Below the pieces are notes generated by a model, which saw only the letters and a list, made by a program, of their open reading frames with translations, was not told the DNA's origin and ran no database searches. A stretch of DNA of 64,000 nucleotides from Ustulina deusta (Eukaryota > Ascomycota > Sordariomycetes > Xylariales > Xylariaceae), in contig JAJNNX010000020.1 of NCBI GenBank assembly GCA_023159155.1, forward strand, positions 372,001-436,000. Direction: 5' to 3'. Numbering within the stretch: position 1 is the stretch's first letter; each line of letters opens with the position of its first letter. The position numbers and the translations under genes are program-made. Shown here in pieces: positions 27,520 to 40,400 of the stretch.

Positions 27520-29159
27520 TGGCGTTCGGATACTGATAACTCAACCAAATAGCATACGAATTAGTGGTGCAAGAGTTGGAGCATTGTAGTGATACTGGGA
27601 GTCAGGTGACTGGCACGATGAAGATACCTAGGAGGCGCATATCATACATCCCCATAATTGCGAATAGCTTGTATATACATATCTACGCACCGTTATTAGC
27701 ATTCACCCTCTTACCAATCTTATCGCGCGAATGGCTGTCTTTATACTGCTCTAGTATGCTCAATATATGGGACAAAAGGCGAGTTGTTCGCTTAGTGGTA
27801 CTTCAGCGTTGTTGTAAAATAAGTAGGTAGGTACCTAGGATGGATAGCTTTACGCTGGCTGGGTACGGTAGTATAAACTGCTTCATAATAAAGATCTCAC
27901 TATAGCCAACTTCGCTTTATTCAAGATGTGGTTAAAATTATGACAGAATATGTCAGGAACACAAAAGTTTATCAGCTTTAATAGAAGCTTAATAATATTA
28001 AATGCTGATAAGTATGTTATAACCCTTAGTCAATATGACAATCTCGGCCGTTGTAGCAGCCTACAACCCTTTCATACAGCAGCATGAAACTATCACTTCC
28101 TAACTAAAATCGAGATGTAGTTGTGGCGCAGATCCAGTGTAGTCGCGAAGAGAATTTCCCTGTTCATTTTTTCCTTGATAAAGTAAGTCACATCATCAGA
28201 AGTAGAACCTATCGGCAAGGTCGCATAGATTTTCTAACGAGTTTGGTATTTGGGTTATATGTTTCTGCGCAGTTATTCTTGTTTCTAGGGCTATTCATCG
28301 CTGTGGGGCAGATGCTAGTTGGTGTATTTGTCACAATTGCCCGGTCAGATTATTTTCCTAACTACAGTTCAGATCCCTTGTCTAAGGATATAGGTATCTT
28401 TAACTCGGATAATATCGATTTGAATCTACTTTAGGGCACCCGCGGTAGTGCCGGTGGCTAGATAAGTAGTAATAGGCGCAGGTATGCGGTCACCTGGGAG
28501 AACTAGTTCGCTGCAGAGAATGGCCAATCGCATCTAGGAACCTTACACCACTTCGTTATCAGCTTCTATCAGGCACTCGCTGCTTTAACAAAGCTGATGC
28601 ACAACGCATAGCATCGCTATTATTATCTCCCGTACCGATGATCCGGAGATGTAGCTAGCATTCTAGGTACACGTTGCTTTGGCTGATTCGGCCATTGATC
28701 AATCAAATCCTGGAGGAAAAGTTGGAGACAGCGGTAGCTTCAGCTATATTGTCTTGTGCCAACCTCAGCCTGCTGATAAGTCTCCAAACTGCAACCCTCA
28801 ATTATGGACGGCGGAAAAAAGAAAACGATCCATTTTTCAAGGATATCGCGCGTACCACACTTAAAACAGCTTCGGACCGTTCCGGTCTCTGCAACTCTCG
28901 AGTAGGTTGATTTGGCATGATATATAGATGACCTCCGATACTACTAGCTCTACGCGCCTTGTAGGACAAATATATGGAAATGGTCTTTATAACTGAACAA
29001 CCGGCCTATGTTGTGCACTCGATGTGAGGAGAGACAGGTACCCTTATTGGTATACTAGCCGCCTCACCACTGCCCCCTTCCATAGATAACGCCATTAGCA
29101 ATACGTGGTAATTATCCGTCTAAGCTATCATCTATTATTCAATATATTGTTTTTATGTA
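27520..29159. other. Intergenic stretch between transporter and O-methyltransferase, possible gene relics
   Basis: 1.6 kb that should include both promoters. Open plus-strand frames at 28123-28434 (a hydrophobic segment reading SLVFGLYVSAQLFLFLGLF) and 28674-28910 are protein-like in composition but match no family I recognise. No splice model joins them cleanly. They may be fragments of a decayed cluster gene. Confidence 0.4.
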
Positions 29160-30532
29160 ATGGATCTTATGGCGCTTTCAAAAGACCTCCAATCAATGGT
29201 CGAAGCCTTTTCTCACCAGATAAGGCTTGATGGCGATGAAGCTTTCCAGCTTCGCGAGAACATTCGAACACGGGCAATCTCAATTGCTCTAGCAATCGAT
29301 GGCCCCGAGCAGACAATGAAGACCATTTGTCGAGGGGTATGCACTCCAGCTGTGTTTGGCTTATATTTAATTCTAACACTGTACCCAAGTATAATACGTG
29401 TACCTCATTGAAAATCTGTCTGGACATAGAACTGGCTCGGCATGTACCTGTAGATGGAGGCCGGTCGCTAGAAGAGCTTTCAGAGTCGTGTGGGGTAGAT
29501 AAACGTATATTACGTGAGTTGGCTTTACACACTGTGAGTTTAGTTCTAACTCATGCAGGTCCGGTACTCCGTCTTCTTGCACAGAATGGGATATTTCAAC
29601 AGACAGATGATGGACAGTGGCGCCACTCAGCATTGTCCAAGACTATGGAAAATCCACCGTTCCGTTCTTGGATGACTTCTATGTGAGATGACATTGTTTA
29701 TCATCGCAGCAATCCGCTTAATATGTTAGATGGCTGATCGTATGGTAGACTTCAGGAGAAATATAGCGCGGTCGCACGTCTTCCTAGCCTTCTCCAGGAG
29801 ACAGAACACCGCTTCCCATCACCAGGAAAGACTGCATACAATACTGTCTATAAGACTCCTCTAGATTTCTACTCATTTTCGAGCAAGTTCAATCACGATC
29901 GGGCCTTGGACTATGCGGTGTCAATGGAGAATCTTGCGCGAGCTCAGCTACCCCTTTTTGAAAGAGTTTACCCTCTCCAAAGACTAGAACCAACTACCCA
30001 TTTCGTTGATGTGGCCGGCGGACTCGGTTATACGAGTTACTTTTTGGCCCATAAATTCGCCGAAGCATCTTTCAATGTTCAGGATTACCCATTTATCGTC
30101 GAGGTGGGCCAACAAAAGTGCCCCGATACTCTAAAAGACCGCATCTCATTCAAGGCACACGACATGTTCTTGCCGCAACCAGAGATCGACCGCAAGATCT
30201 ATCCCTTCTTGGTTTTCTTACTGAAGATTATACTACATGATCACTGTGATGAGGAATGCAAAGCTATCCTCAAGAACTTGTATTCTTCCATGAAAAAGAA
30301 TGACCGTATCTTAGTTATCGATACAGTGATTCCGGAAGTTGGTGGAAGTTTGAGTTCAAGTTTCTCCGATATCATCCAACTCGGCATGTTTGGGAGTGGC
30401 CATCGGACTGAGAGGGAGTTTGTCACATTATTTCATGACTGTGGCGTGGAGGTAGCCGTAGAAACATTCTCTGGGGCAGCTGGCGAGGAATTCGACGGTA
30501 TGATGGTTTTCGAGGTGCGCTTACTGATATAG
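29160..30532 (+). CDS. SAM-dependent O-methyltransferase (plant/fungal COMT-like class), 402 aa
   Basis: The exons are 29160-29336, 29390-29513, 29559-29682 and 29749-30532. The introns are 53, 45 and 66 nt; the first two have CTAAC, and the first ends in a weaker AAG acceptor. The sum is exactly 403 codons. The N-terminal dimerisation and winged-helix part reads ...GVDKRILRPVLRLLAQNGIF. The SAM-binding motif is VDVAGGLGYTSYF (GGLG at residues 232-235). The catalytic-base region is ILHDHCDEE with His305, corresponding to 'LHDWSDE' in characterised members. The enzyme should methylate a phenolic hydroxyl of a small aromatic metabolite, usually a polyketide. Two TGA codons that appear to interrupt the frame at 29,684 and 29,737 lie inside intron 3. 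The gene is convergent with the dioxygenase gene. Confidence 0.88.
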
Positions 30533-31043
30533 GAGGGAAAATTTCGTCTGTGATCATGCTAAGTCGAGACCGCTGAAAATGGATCGGTGGTATCGCGTAA
30601 AGAAGCAGGTACTAACGACTAATTTCAACGTTACACTAAATTGCATTTCACGTATTTCCTCTGCTCTGGGTTTATTGACTCAGATTTAGGCTTCAATAAT
30701 AGACAGGTAAAAAGCCATATATGTACGAAAGCGGGGAAGATGATCAGCTACGATAGGGGGCTAACTCCGCCCTCCCTGGCAGAAGTAAGACTAACCATGC
30801 ACTTCCATGCGTGGTTCTGTTCAATTATAGTATTGACTCAAAGTATCAGAACAAAAATTCACAAATTTGTCGCGACTGAATCAATTGGATAACTGCTACG
30901 TGTATGAAAACGAGTGGTGATAATCCTCCCAAATCGCCAGATCTATAGACGCCGAGTCTATAAATATATCTGTTCAGCTACAAGTAGCTAAGCAGCGCCA
31001 CTCCAACACAAGAACTATAGTGTGGTCGCTTTGATCCCGCTCC
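30533..31043. other. Convergent intergenic stretch
   Basis: 511 bp between the 3' ends of the O-methyltransferase and the dioxygenase gene; it should hold both terminators. No gene or repeat was recognised. Confidence 0.5.
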
Positions 31044-34000
31044 TTACTGTCCAATGACATATGGCAAAGGCTCCGGACTCCAGGGAAACATCTCGTCTTT
31101 AGGCTCATGCGTAAACATTTTATCCATCGCTTCACTCATCTCATATGGGAGCTTCCACCCTAGCTCATCATCCCGTTGGACGAGCCTCAACAAGTGTCGT
31201 CGGGAATCTGCCCCTTCTGCGCGCTTGAATTCTTCACGGGCGTGCAAGATGCTCAAGTTGTTCACAAACTGTATGTCCCCAGTCTTGAATTCAAACCTCA
31301 AGCAAAGCCTTTCTGCTATCTGCCCTACGACGTTCAGTGCTTCCTCGTGGTGGGAAGGAAGTGGCCCCAGTTCAGGATTCCGAGGATACCCCGGCGTACC
31401 CTGGAACGGGCGAATGCGGTAGTTGCAGATGAGCTTGCCGTCCACTTCTGAAAGGAGTGGGCGAGTAAAGCTCGGGTTGCTGGGGGTGAATCTATGCATT
31501 ATCAGCTAAGGACCGACGTCAAGATAAAGTATAACTCACGAATCCCAGAGCCAGTCTTCTTTCAACGTGTCAATGATATCAGGGCGGGTTGCAAGCAATT
31601 CATTGTATATGGCCCAGGATGATGCAAGTAGGGTACGCCCTCCGATGTCAGCGGATTTGATACAGTAGAGTGAGATGATAAGCTAACACCCCCCCTTGCG
31701 AACCACCCCATTACGACCCAGCCACCAAAATAGCCACCCACCAACTTTCAAAGCTATTATTTATAGCACAACATAGTATTTATAGCTAACTTTAGTATTT
31801 TTATTAAATATTAAAATGTTCTAACCTTAATTATATTTTTAGTTTTTGTTTTTTTTGCTTTTAGTACGTTTTTATTTCTAGTTTTATTTATATATAACGT
31901 TTGCTATTACAATTTTTGCTTGACTTGCTATACATAGGTTATATAAATAAAACAATAATTAAGTAGCAATTTAACTAACTTATGTTTTAATATAGTTTTT
32001 TTAGCTAGTTTAGCTTTTAATAGCTTAATATGTGTTTTTAAAATTATAATTTTTTTAGTTTTTTAGTTAAAAGTTTTGCTAGCTTTTATAAAAAATAGCT
32101 TTTATAATAAGTTATTAAAAAAAAAATAATATTTAGCTAATTTTTAAGTTATATATTATAAATTTTAGCTTTTTATAAGTATTATAATTTTTATTTAGCT
32201 TAATTTAAGCTAATATTTAAATATTTTAAATTAATTAATTAGTATAAATATTAGCTAAACTTTATAAGTAATACTTTTATTTTTAAATATAATATATTTT
32301 AAAAATAATAATAATTAAATATTTTTTAGCTATATTTTAGTTATTATTTATATTTTTTTAATAGTTTTTAGTAATAAAATAGCATTATAAACTTATTTAT
32401 ATATTATAATTATGTTTTTTTTTAAAGGCATAATACTAAAGTAGCTTTTAAATATTTTTTTAATTTTATTTTTAAGTTTTTTTTTTAATAAACTAAAAAT
32501 TCTAATATCTAATGCTTATATAATATAGCTATAATATAATTTATAAAAAATAAAGCTATAAAAAATTATTATTTATATATAAATTATAGTTATTATATAT
32601 TAATATAATTTATATATTGCTAAAATAGCTTTAAATAAATAAAATAAAAATATTAATAAACTAATTAATAATAATAAAATTATAAATCTATTTATTAAAC
32701 AAAATTTTAAACTATTAATTTTTAAATAAACTATAATTTATATTTAAAAACTATTAATTTTAAATATTAATTTTTTTAAAAATAAATAGTAGTAATAAAA
32801 CAATACTTTTATTACTAATATATTTAAAAAATATTATTTATTTGCTTTTTTTAATATTTTTTTAAAACTATATATATTAAAGTTTTATAAATAACTTAAT
32901 AATTTTTTTTTATATTTTAGCTAATCTTTATTTTATTAATATTAAAAAATTGTTTTAAAAATATATTTATTAATTTAAAAACTTTAAAACGTTTAAAAAA
33001 TAGTTTAATATTAATTATAATTCTTTTATTAATATATAAATAACTAATAAATATTAATTTAGTAATTTTTAGTTTAAAATTATAAAAAAGTATATATATA
33101 TATATTATAACTTTTTAAATATTTTAAGGTTTTTAAAAACTAATAATATATGTTTAGCTATATATTTAAATTTAATTATTAAAAATATAAAGCTTAGCTT
33201 AGCTTAACCTATAGCTTAATTAGCTAGTTTAGTTTTAAAATATAAAAATAAGATCTAAAAATATTAATATAACTGCTTTTTAATCGGAATACTATTAAAG
33301 TAGCAGTATATATATAACTAATTAATACCCTATTAAATAGCTACTTGTTTTTACGAAGTACTAAATTAAATAATACGAACTATAGCCGCCGTACGCTATT
33401 AGTTGCTATATAAAAGCATTGCAATAAAAAAAAATTAATTCTAAAAAAAATAAAAGTAAAAAAAAAACATAAGAACTAAACGCAGTTGCGTTATTTAACA
33501 ATTTTTAATTAAGGTAGTTGGGGTTAGTAGCGCGTTTTTAGCTGGGTTGCGATGGGGTGGTTCGCAAGGGGGGGTGTTAGCTTATGGCCATCATCTGTGT
33601 GAAACGGCTGTGCTACTGTTACTATTCACTCTGAAGAAGTGCATTAGATGAAAGTGGAACTCACCAGTGGTGACGTGCGGTTGGCATGTCCCAGGTATCC
33701 CTCGTTGAGCTTTTCTTTCTCTTCAATCTCGGCGGAATAATCAAAGATGTGCGCTGCTATGGTGTTAGTAGATCTCCTTCATCATATTACTTGTAGCTTA
33801 CTCATGACAGGTCCATCAGCACACTGTACTCCACGCCGGTTGGCAACATAAGATGCAATGCCAGTGAAGACGATTGTGTTCTCCAGGCGCTTGTAGTTCC
33901 ATGGCTTCAACCCACGCAACACAAAAAACCCTTGCCCATCATGCACACGTCGGCTTAGAGCTCGTAGCGTTGGACCAAGGGTAGGGAGGACAAAGTTCTG

Positions 34001-34307
34001 GGGGGATATGTGGCCGGGGCCCAAGCCGGTTGCTTTATGAGGAGACAGTCAGAGAATGTTCAAAAATACTTGATAATGAGTCTGACGAACCTTGGAACGA
34101 CAAGAGCGCTACGTTTACTTCATCAATGTCGGATGCCGTTAGATTGACAACATACGAAGTCTCTTCGTCGAACTGGCTGCCACGCCACACCATGGGACCA
34201 GTTCTTGGCGTTAGATGCGAGGTTGTGGTGTGCAAATTAGTCTTCTCCTCGGTCAACGAACGGCCCAATTGGGACTGGAAATTGGGGTTAATCGCTTTTG
34301 TGGCCAT
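31044..34307 (-). pseudogene. TauD/TfdA-family Fe(II)/2-oxoglutarate dioxygenase gene split by a DNA transposon
   Basis: The exons are 34307-34091, 34032-33802, 33756-33665, 33607-31540 (interrupted) and 31491-31044. The introns are 58, 45, 57 and 48 nt. A 1,902-bp transposon with a TA duplication sits in exon 4. Removing it and one TA gives 1,152 nt, exactly 384 codons without a stop. The product would be a 383-aa TauD-like enzyme. GPMVWRGSQF is the N-terminal block and GQGFFVLRGL the core entry. PFHTDDG carries the metal ligands His183 and Asp185, and SILHAREEF carries the distal His318. RRHLLRL holds the 2-oxoglutarate-binding Arg. The insertion lies two codons beyond the H-x-D motif, so a truncated product would lack the third iron ligand. 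The natural substrate is unknown. Its neighbours suggest oxidative tailoring in a metabolite pathway. Confidence 0.9.
31681..33582. mobile_element. Tc1/mariner-type (Fot1/pogo-like) DNA transposon, RIP-degraded inside
   Basis: 1,902 bp bounded by perfect 31-bp terminal inverted repeats (31681-31711 and 33552-33582). They begin AGCTAACACCCCCCCTTGCG and are flanked by a TA duplication (31679-31680 and 33583-33584). Length and TA target fit fungal Fot1/pogo elements. The interior (about 31,760-33,480) is A/T-saturated and no transposase domain is readable, so assignment rests on the ends. The element interrupts the dioxygenase gene. Confidence 0.88.
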
Positions 34308-35215
34308 TGCTTCGTAAACGCGATTTGTTTGCACAAGAACAATGATATCGAGTAGCAAGTTGTTAATGGGACTCGGATCTTTTGTTCCCCGGAACTGCTG
34401 CGTATTATATCGATCCTAATCGTGCTGTGGGGTCCTCTATCACCCCCTCTATACGCCTCTCCATCGCCGCTTTAATATTGTGTTGGGTGGGTTGCTAGCC
34501 TGCGTGGTGGCGCGTGGGAAATGGCACCGTAACAATATCTTATAATGACTGCTGGAATACTCAACCAATTATCACGAATAAGGAGCGAGGTGGTTTGGGG
34601 TTGCTTGTGGCAGCCTGGAAAGGGTAAAGCCTCAGAATGCTTTTATGCTGCCAAGGAAGCTAATATGTAGCTCGTAAACTAAGAGATATTCCCGCCGCAC
34701 TACCACAATGACCAAGAAGACCGCTCCATACTGATTGTTCAATATTGGGTTGGAAATTCGAGGACGTTGCTATGAGTCTCCTGCAACCGATATGTACCTT
34801 CAATCAATTGTATCAATCTTTCGTGCTGTGGAAACCTTAGTTTGATGACATTTTGGAACGGTGCGGGATGCCTGGCCGCGCCTGGTTGGAAATAAATCGA
34901 CGGCGTAATTGATCGACATGGCAGTTTAGAAATTTCGCAGTACCTACACCTAACCTACTCAAGGGGTGGAACCTCGAATGCATGGAATATTCATGCACCT
35001 CATTCATCATCGCCATAACCTGCTTAATTAGGCTTTGAGAAACTCAGAGATGATACGTAGTTGGTCCAATCTGGACTTAAACCTCAAACTCGGAGTCATG
35101 GACCGAGTTCTCCAGAGCAAAAATTGGCAGACCTACTCTGTGTAAGCCCCGACTCTGAACCCGTATCGTTGAATGTGTGAGATTGGTCTAAAGGAGATTT
35201 TTGATTGGGTCCACG
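34308..35215. other. Intergenic stretch, no recognised gene
   Basis: Promoter side of the dioxygenase gene and 3' side of the ankyrin gene. No open frame of note, no repeat recognised. Confidence 0.5.
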
Positions 35216-36377
35216 CTAAGACGAATTCTTTTGTTTCACCTTCTCAACGAGAGCCATAAAGGTATTCATCAATGATTTACCTTGACTCTTCATCTCCGCA
35301 GTATCCATCTTAGCAACACAAGCGTACAGATTAAAAGCCTCGGGATCAGCACCTGATTCTAGCAGAAGCTCAACAGCCTCCCAGTTATGATAGCGGATGG
35401 CCCGGAGGAGAGGCGTTCCCCCCTCCCACAAGGTGCCGTATGGGAAGTGAATGTTTTTATTCGGGTCCGCGCCCAAATGCAGGAAATGAACAAAGACTGG
35501 GCGATTCTGAGGCCAGGCAGACAGAGCAGAATGCAGTGGCGTAGACCATTCCAGTACTGCGCCGTGTTGTAGCAGTAGGTCAATCACCTCGATGTTGCCA
35601 CGCCTGGCTGCCCTCGTCAACGCATCTCCGGATCTGCGGTCCATCGGTGGTGTGGGGCCGAGACCAGAGCGTTTCCTAATGTCGAAAACGCCTAGGTTCG
35701 GATCGGCACCGTGGGCGAGTAGAAGTTGGACGATCGGTAGATCACGAGTGCAATGTCTGTTTACTCAATAACGTCGTCAGTAACCAGAATGGCCTAAGCG
35801 GCTGATGGAGACATCGTTGGGTCCTCACGTACGGTAAAGCGACGCCGATAACCCCTTCTGCTGAAGGAATCTGTTGATTCGGGTGCCATCCATGCTCAAT
35901 AAATACTTCGAATAGCGCCAAGTCACATCGGCGGCACGCGTACTCGACAGCAAGGCCGTGGAGATGAGCCCCTTTCTGCAGCAGGTAGCGCACAACCTGC
36001 GCTCTACCGCCTTCACACGCAGAGGCAAGTCCTCGCTGTAACAGTGACTCTCTTGCCGGATCCTCTTGCGCCTCTATATACCCTTCCACAGCATTCTTTT
36101 GACCACCAATACACCAAGTGAAGAATTCCATATCCAACGGCCCAAATGCTGTGGTGTCCCGGTAATCAGGCAAAACTGGCGGCAAGGGTGGCAAATGAGC
36201 GTACGGGGCTTCGAGTAATCTGCGTTTGTCATTCACTCTGGCCTCTTTCCTCATGGCAATTTGCTTAAGTTCCTCGGCTTCTGAGGCGGAAAGGCGTTGG
36301 CCCAAGGCCGTTTTGTGCATCAGGACCATTCGGCGCTCTTCATCGTGTCGGACTGCTTCAAACTGCTTCCGGTCCAT
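35216..36377 (-). CDS. Ankyrin-repeat protein, 361 aa, one intron
   Basis: Exon 1 is 36377-35833 and exon 2 is 35756-35216, with a 76-nt intron (GTACGT...CAG) that restores phase. The N-terminal 80 residues are charged and helical (DEERRMVLMHK, SASEAEELKQIAMRKEARV). Ankyrin units follow: ASACEGGRAQVVRYLLQKGAHLHG, DLPIVQLLLAHGADPN, ALTRAARRGNIEVIDLLLQHGAVLEW, and TPLLRAIRYHNWEAVELLLESGADPEA. The role is presumably protein binding; the partner is unknown. The frame is open upstream to 36530 with another ATG, but the extension looks like 5' UTR, so the ATG at 36377 was chosen. Fungal genomes carry many such proteins and no specific function can be given. Confidence 0.82.
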
Positions 36378-37471
36378 TGTCCTCGCGGCGGCTTTGCGAA
36401 ACGTCGGTGCCCTTTCTGTGAAGCCCCGAAACTGCAGCAGAAGACTGGCGAAGTTGAGGAAGAGAGAAGGTAGGAGCGCGGGTGTATGTCGGAGGTGTCC
36501 GATGCCGGCAGCGAAGTGTAACGCCAACAAGATTAATGTACAAACACGCTAGCCCCACCCTTCTCCCTTCGTATCGGCAATCTAAAACCTCCTGTAGGTT
36601 TAATTATTATTTGTTACAGCCAGGCGACAGGCATTGACTAAGTGCGAGCTGCGGGCAGATTTAGGGTTTACCAGAGTCATTGTGCTACCATCCATCCCAT
36701 AAATAGTGTATAACTGGTGTTAAAAATATCCATCTTCTAATCTCAAAAGATTTGCCAAAAGGAATGAGTGCTTATATTTGGTATGCTCATTGTACCGTAT
36801 CCCGAATCATTGACCAGTGCCCTTGCTAAGATTGTGTACTCCTGATTACTCTTGGTACCTTGCTTACAGCCTTGTACAACTGCATCAGCACGGGAAAGGG
36901 AAACACGATTCCATGGTGAGAGTGGATGCATCGCCAGAATACTCGACCAGGCTAGGTGTAAACTAAGAAAATTATGCATAGGTTATAAGCTGTAAACAAA
37001 GTAGGAAAAAGACGGGAGGGGAAAGAAAAGCTGGTTGTGATATCGTTACTATGAAATAATGTAATATTAATTAATTATAACAAGTATTAATATTAGGAAT
37101 TTCACTACTATACCACAGTCATCACAGGCCTTCATCAGGGTGTGTGGTGTTTTGTTAGCCTTAATACTGCACCCAGTAGGGCGGACCATGCATTGACAAC
37201 GGGGCCTTGCAAATGATCTTGTTGCTCTTGTTTCAGGCGTCCCCTATACTAATCTCTTGAACAAGCATCTAGGTAATTGTCGAAATGATTTTGAACTCTT
37301 CTCTATAGCTATTTTTTTCTAATGGGGTTCATCCAGTACATATAAGTGACGTGATAGATAGATATAACAATGATTAGGTATTTGCCTCTACAAACCTACT
37401 GAACTTTTCTCTCCCTGCCTAACATTTTCTGAAGATAACCCTTTAAAATCATTACGCACTCGGCTGACGTG
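36378..37471. other. Divergent intergenic stretch, no recognised gene
   Basis: About 1.1 kb between the ankyrin gene and the secreted-protein gene. Slightly AT-rich around 37,040-37,110. It should hold both promoters. No motif or RNA gene recognised. Confidence 0.5.
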
Positions 37472-40400
37472 ATGATTGTGCTTAAGAGTAAGGGTCTGGT
37501 GACTCTGCTCATCTTATCCTTAGGGGTACACATTTCGCTCGCGAGCCTTCCAATGCCTCCGAGATATGGCGTCCGATCCATGCGCACTTTTTCGAACTAC
37601 ACGTTATCTTCAAGTGTACCAAGCAGAACGGGTCTTTCCGATACCACCTCTCAAACTCTATTTTCAACTTTTAGTACGCCTATTCCAAGTGCGTCTACTG
37701 TGTCAAGTCTTAGTGACACTCCGTCCGGGGCCAGCTCTACTAGCCTGAGTTCCTCTGGTCTCTCCAGTTCATCTTCAGGCTCTGTTACTATCTCTGGCTC
37801 AAGTGCTGTATCAACAACTGACTTCATATCAACTACTGCCTCATCAGCAACTGAGGTTACACTAACAATTAACTCTGTGTCGACTACATCAACAACCAAC
37901 TCTGTATCAAATGTTGCTACATCAACTGATGCTACCTCGATACATAGTGTTGTATCAACAGCTAACTCTGTGCTAACTACATCTTCAACTGTCTCTATTT
38001 CAATTCATGCTGCATCACCGACTGACCCCACATCAACAACTCAGGTTGGATTAACGACTAAACTTACATCAACAACTAATGCCGCGTCAACTGACACTAC
38101 ATCACCACCGTTGGCAACTGATTCCATGTCAAAAACTGACCCTACATCCTCTACTTCGACAACCAACTCTGCGTCAACAGCTAGCACTACATCTTCCACA
38201 GATTTCCCCTCTTTTACGGTCCCGACAGAGACCCTGCTATCCGCTCCTGCAGAAACATCAGAAGCTGTTGCTATTGCTCCTGTTTTCTTGTATCTTTGGT
38301 CGGAGAGATTGTTGGTGCAAGATGAAGAGCATAAACAATATTACATTAAGAACGTGAAGAAAAGCCGGCGCAGCACCAAAGCACTGTTTGGTCGGTTTAA
38401 AGATCAGCCCCCGGCCAAGCCAGAATGCAAGAAGAAGTCATTAAACAAGAGAAGCTTGATTTCAGGAATTCTCGACGCTTTCAAAGGGATAGCAGATCTT
38501 ATCAGTTGCGCAGTAGACGTCCTAGACAATCTAGTAGACGCTGTCGACAACATCCACCCCCCTATTCCCGAAATTGAGCTGCTCACCGACACCTTGAAAG
38601 ACCTTGGGAATGAGATAAATAAACGAGGCGATGAACACCCGACTAGTGCCTCATCATACGCGTCATCCTCGACACCATCACCATCCTCCTCCTCTTGCAC
38701 AACCGTTATCACGAAGACATGGGAGAGTATTCTGTGTACTGTCACAGAGACTTCATCAGCCAACAGAAAACTGCGAGATGAAGGTTGTACGACTGAAGTC
38801 TACAGCACCGTCACAGGGTGCAGTGTTGTGGCGTCTACCATCACAAGTACTACGACCATAACGCCTGGACCGACACCAAATTCTTCTCAGTGTAGATTTG
38901 ATGCCTGTGGGCCTGGCCTGAGTTGCTCGCAGAATAAGCGGGAACTTGAAAGGCGATTTCCTCCTCGTCTCTCTGAGCCTGAACCTGATACTTGGTGCGG
39001 TCCTAAGAACTATGGCGGGAACAATCAGAATTTCATGGCAGGTGAAGTAAGGATGGCTTACGAGAATACGGAACAAGAGTATCATCGAGGCGTTAAACTC
39101 GAGGTGGGAACCACATCGAACAATGTTTTATTTTCAGGCAAACCCGGTTCACTTGCTGTGTCTGGTCTTTATGGCTGCACCAGTGTTATAGCCATATCTA
39201 GACGCGGTGCCTGGATCAGTCATTTTTGGGAAGTACCCAGCTTCACTCACTCATGGGATGATCCCTCACCACCAACCGACCTACAGCAGCTTGAAATTTT
39301 TCGTCAACAGGTGCTCGCAGCTCTACACATAGGCGATACCAGTGATCACCTTTATGGATTAGCCGAACTAAGGGTTACAAGAGATAGTAATATGCTGCCC
39401 ACCTCACACTTGATGGAAGATGATGCAGACCCACACGTTTTCATTTTCGCTCCTTACAAACGCGGGGACCTTGGTACCAGCAACTGGAACAATGAATTTC
39501 CTGTTGGCCTCCCTGAAGCGTGGGGACAAGGTGACGGCCTCCCGTCAAGAAATCAACAGATCCAGAACGAGGTTAGAGCCATTTTTAGCGTTCCCAGCGG
39601 ATTAGTTGTACCATATGAAAAAGTTCTCTACGCGCCGAGAGAGGGATTTGAAGGTGAAGATTTGGGAGATAGTAAGTTGAGATACCATTCAAGGAAAAGT
39701 TCGGTACTAATTCGGCGTAAGAAAATTTTGACTCGAATCGAGGAAAAGTCCTCGTGCAATACCAACCAGCCAAAAATTGCCAGGAAAAGGCATCCTGGCG
39801 AGTATGGTTTGAGGGCCACGAGTTACAAGACAGCCATCAGTCTTCTTGGACACCCTCCGCCAATCAAATAGCCGTCAGCCACGAAGTCGCCCTAAAGGGT
39901 CGTCAAGACACTACTGATAGTGTCATTGCATGTCCTTTGCCATCGCCAACAGCCTCCTCCACTGATCAGGGCACTTCATCGTCGATACTAACACTACTAA
40001 CTTCCTCTACAGACGAAGGTAGTTTACCATCAACAGTAACACCATTAGCTTCCTCCACAAGCCAGGGTAATTTATCCTCAACGGTAACATTGCTATCTTC
40101 TATAGATGCAGGCAGCTCATCATCAACAGCAACACCGCCAGCTTCCTCCACGGACCAGAGCACTTCATTGTCTAGCCAGTCATCTTTCACAACATTGAGT
40201 TCACCGCCAACGTCAGAAGAACCATCTTCGGCCACTTTGCCCTCGTCCACGGAAGCACCCACCGAATTAGCTACGACTACTCCAAACCTCACTACAGAAA
40301 GTCCTACGGAGACCTCCACTACCACCTCTCTAGAGCCCATGCCAACACCGACCACCACCATAACTCCTCTAAAAGCTTTTGACATTGTGTGCAATAGCGA

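Noticed and set aside
29683..29748. Two TGA codons apparently interrupting the O-methyltransferase
   Set aside because: Both lie within intron 3; splicing gives an intact 403-codon frame.
31054..31451. Plus-strand open frames opposite the dioxygenase 3' exon
   Set aside because: Antisense shadows of the dioxygenase coding exon.
33583..33664. Idea that the transposon sits inside an intron of the dioxygenase and is harmless
   Set aside because: The intron ends at 33608 with a good acceptor, and the 25 nt before the element encode the PFHTDDG metal-binding motif, so the insertion is in an exon.
37651..40394. Minus-strand open frames of 80-142 codons across the Ser/Thr-rich gene
   Set aside because: Val/Asp/Glu-rich antisense readings of the Ser/Thr repeats.
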